64,000 nucleotides of DNA from Termitomyces sp. T153 (lineage: Eukaryota; Basidiomycota; Agaricomycetes; Agaricales; Lyophyllaceae), in NCBI GenBank assembly GCA_018296165.2, contig JACKQL020000071.1, positions 124,001 through 188,000 on the forward strand, read 5' to 3'. A program made the translations under genes and the position numbers. Shown piece by piece: positions 62,821 to 64,000 of this stretch; position 1 is the first letter of the stretch; every line of letters starts with the position of its first letter. The notes under the pieces are model-generated. The model made no database searches and was not told where the DNA came from. It saw only the letters and a list, made by a program, of their open reading frames with translations.

Positions 62821-64000
62821 GGTTCCTCCAATGTGAAAGCAGTGGCCAGTAATGAAGAGAAAATCCTGTGGTTTCAGAACACTGTTAAGTTTTGCTAGGA
62901 ATTTACAACATGTGAGAGGTACTCTCAACCTTGCAAGGTTTGTATAGGAAGCCAGGGCATCTGAACCAACCCAATAGTTTACTGTACTGTGTAATTCCAG
63001 AGCATCTATAGGATCTGCAACATATTGACAAGTGATGATGACATCTTCCCCCAGCTGGCCCCCCAATTTTGTGTTTGGCAGGTGAACTACTCTGGACCTG
63101 TGTTCTGTCAAAGGCTTTTGCAAGTCAGACCAAGCAGAATTTAGTGTTGAATCAAAATTCTCTTTACTGCCTGGTAAAAACTTTCCCAAACAAATTTGAG
63201 CCCAGAAGCAAGTAGTGGCTGTGAAGTAAACACATAAATTAAATGAGGATGACATATCAAGATTGACTTTGAGCACATGCAGCATATCCAATGAGACAGG
63301 CAGATGCTTGAGTTTGATAAAGGAACTTGGTCTCTGGTTTTCCACACCTTGAATCACATAGTCAAGTTGTAACCCTCCCAGGTAAGGCATGTTGTTCTAT
63401 ATATGCCAAGCATAAATACTATCACATTTGGTGGCCACAGTTTTTCCAGCCAAGCTCCCTACAAAACAAAAGATGCTGCATACTTGCATGGGAGGGATTC
63501 TGATGCTGATAGGATTAGAGAATTGGGGATAGAACATGATATGCAGTAGGCAAAGAAGTGATGAATTGCTGCAGTATGTTTCTCTGTGGTAGAAGACTTC
63601 CAAGCCTTCTGTATCACTGCTGCAATGTGATGTGGATGTCTCATGGGCATAGAAAAATATGGATAAGGTTGTTGCCATGATGCATAGCATTTGTATTGCT
63701 GAGTCTTTCTGTGGGGGTAACAAGATGACCTCATCAGCACAAAGTTGATAGGCAGGGTTGGACCCTATGGGTGACCATGGTTGAAGATCCACTAAACCAG
63801 CACTTGAAGCCAAGAAGGCTTCAAAGTGAATAATAGCCAACCTGTTGATAAGCTCATCCATATGCAAATGTCAACTGAGAATAAGAAAACAAGAAAGACT
63901 GAAAGGTTTAAGAATGCAGGAAGAAATAGAATGGGTGGCTGACCCATTGGCCAATAATGCAGCATGTCACTTCCACAGTAAGTCAATGGATGATGCTAAT

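Larger units (their letters stand above)
62092..63861 (-). pseudogene. Crypton-like tyrosine recombinase, split by a solo LTR and missing catalytic Arg
   Basis: Minus strand from ATG 63,861 (MDELINRLAIIHFEAFLASS). Core SAM-like region near 63,440-63,330: IYAWHI, MPYLGGLQLDYVIQGVENQR. Then LPVSLDMLHVLKVNLDMSSS, the box-I area CFWAQICLGKFLPGSKENFD, SRVVHLPNTKLGGQLGEDV and FITGHCFHIGG (box II H-x-x-R with Arg read as His). After the LTR the frame resumes as TTYLLLAGIPPDVVKILGRW, then SFLQYWHSLEYIAPLYIE, which contains the candidate nucleophile Tyr. Related mushroom enzymes have C-R-L-G at box I and G-H-x-F-R at box II, as I recall them; both Arg are replaced here (Cys and His). The N-terminus may start farther right. 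Confidence 0.75.

Overview
This is nuclear DNA of a filamentous basidiomycete fungus, most likely an Agaricomycete. The genes have many short introns of about 50-60 bp with GT...AG ends. The repeats belong to families typical of mushroom genomes: Plavaka/KDZ-type DDE transposons, Ty3/gypsy elements with an integrase GPY motif and a chromodomain-like tail, a Crypton-like tyrosine recombinase, and what looks like a DUF6698-type gene. The gene set (dolichol kinase, uracil-DNA glycosylase, XPB, branchpoint-binding protein, an NSUN5-type methylase, Ydj1-type DnaJ, a complex I subunit) is eukaryotic housekeeping. No tRNA, rRNA or CRISPR array was found. Layout: (1) 1-9,735 is a repeat block. A broken Ty1/copia pol is interrupted by a solo LTR. 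Next come nested LTRs of one family and the decayed interior of a Ty3/gypsy element. (2) 9,735-41,300 is a compact gene island of eleven genes. (3) 41,317-61,791 is a decayed Plavaka-type transposon that carries an oppositely oriented second gene, into which a 12.4-kb LTR retrotransposon has inserted. (4) 61,792-64,000 holds a Crypton-like tyrosine recombinase gene split by a solo LTR. Island genes, left to right: hybrid histidine kinase (-), dolichol kinase (-), uracil-DNA glycosylase (+), bZIP factor (-), TFIIH helicase XPB (-), splicing factor 1/BBP (+), NSUN5-type rRNA methylase (-), Ydj1-type DnaJ (+), secreted ThuA-domain protein (+), complex I 12-kDa/PDSW subunit (-), peroxisomal enoyl-CoA isomerase (+) and pepsin-like aspartic protease (+). 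Several pairs are head to head over 240-430 bp (dolichol kinase/UNG, XPB/BBP, NSUN5/DnaJ, complex I subunit/isomerase) and probably share promoters. No pathway cluster is evident; these look like independent core genes. The most striking large-scale signal is CpG content. Both repeat blocks have almost no CG dinucleotides (about 5 in the left 9.7 kb and about a dozen in the right 22 kb, counted by eye), while the island has them at normal density, and the transitions are sharp. At nine places the two LTRs of the 12.4-kb element differ as TG in one copy against CA in the other, which is what independent loss of a former CG would leave. I read this as dense CpG methylation and deamination (or a CpG-directed mutation process) confined to repeats. 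Gene coordinates are spans from start codon to stop codon including introns; exon joins were worked out by eye and are least certain in the histidine kinase and at the dolichol kinase N-terminus.
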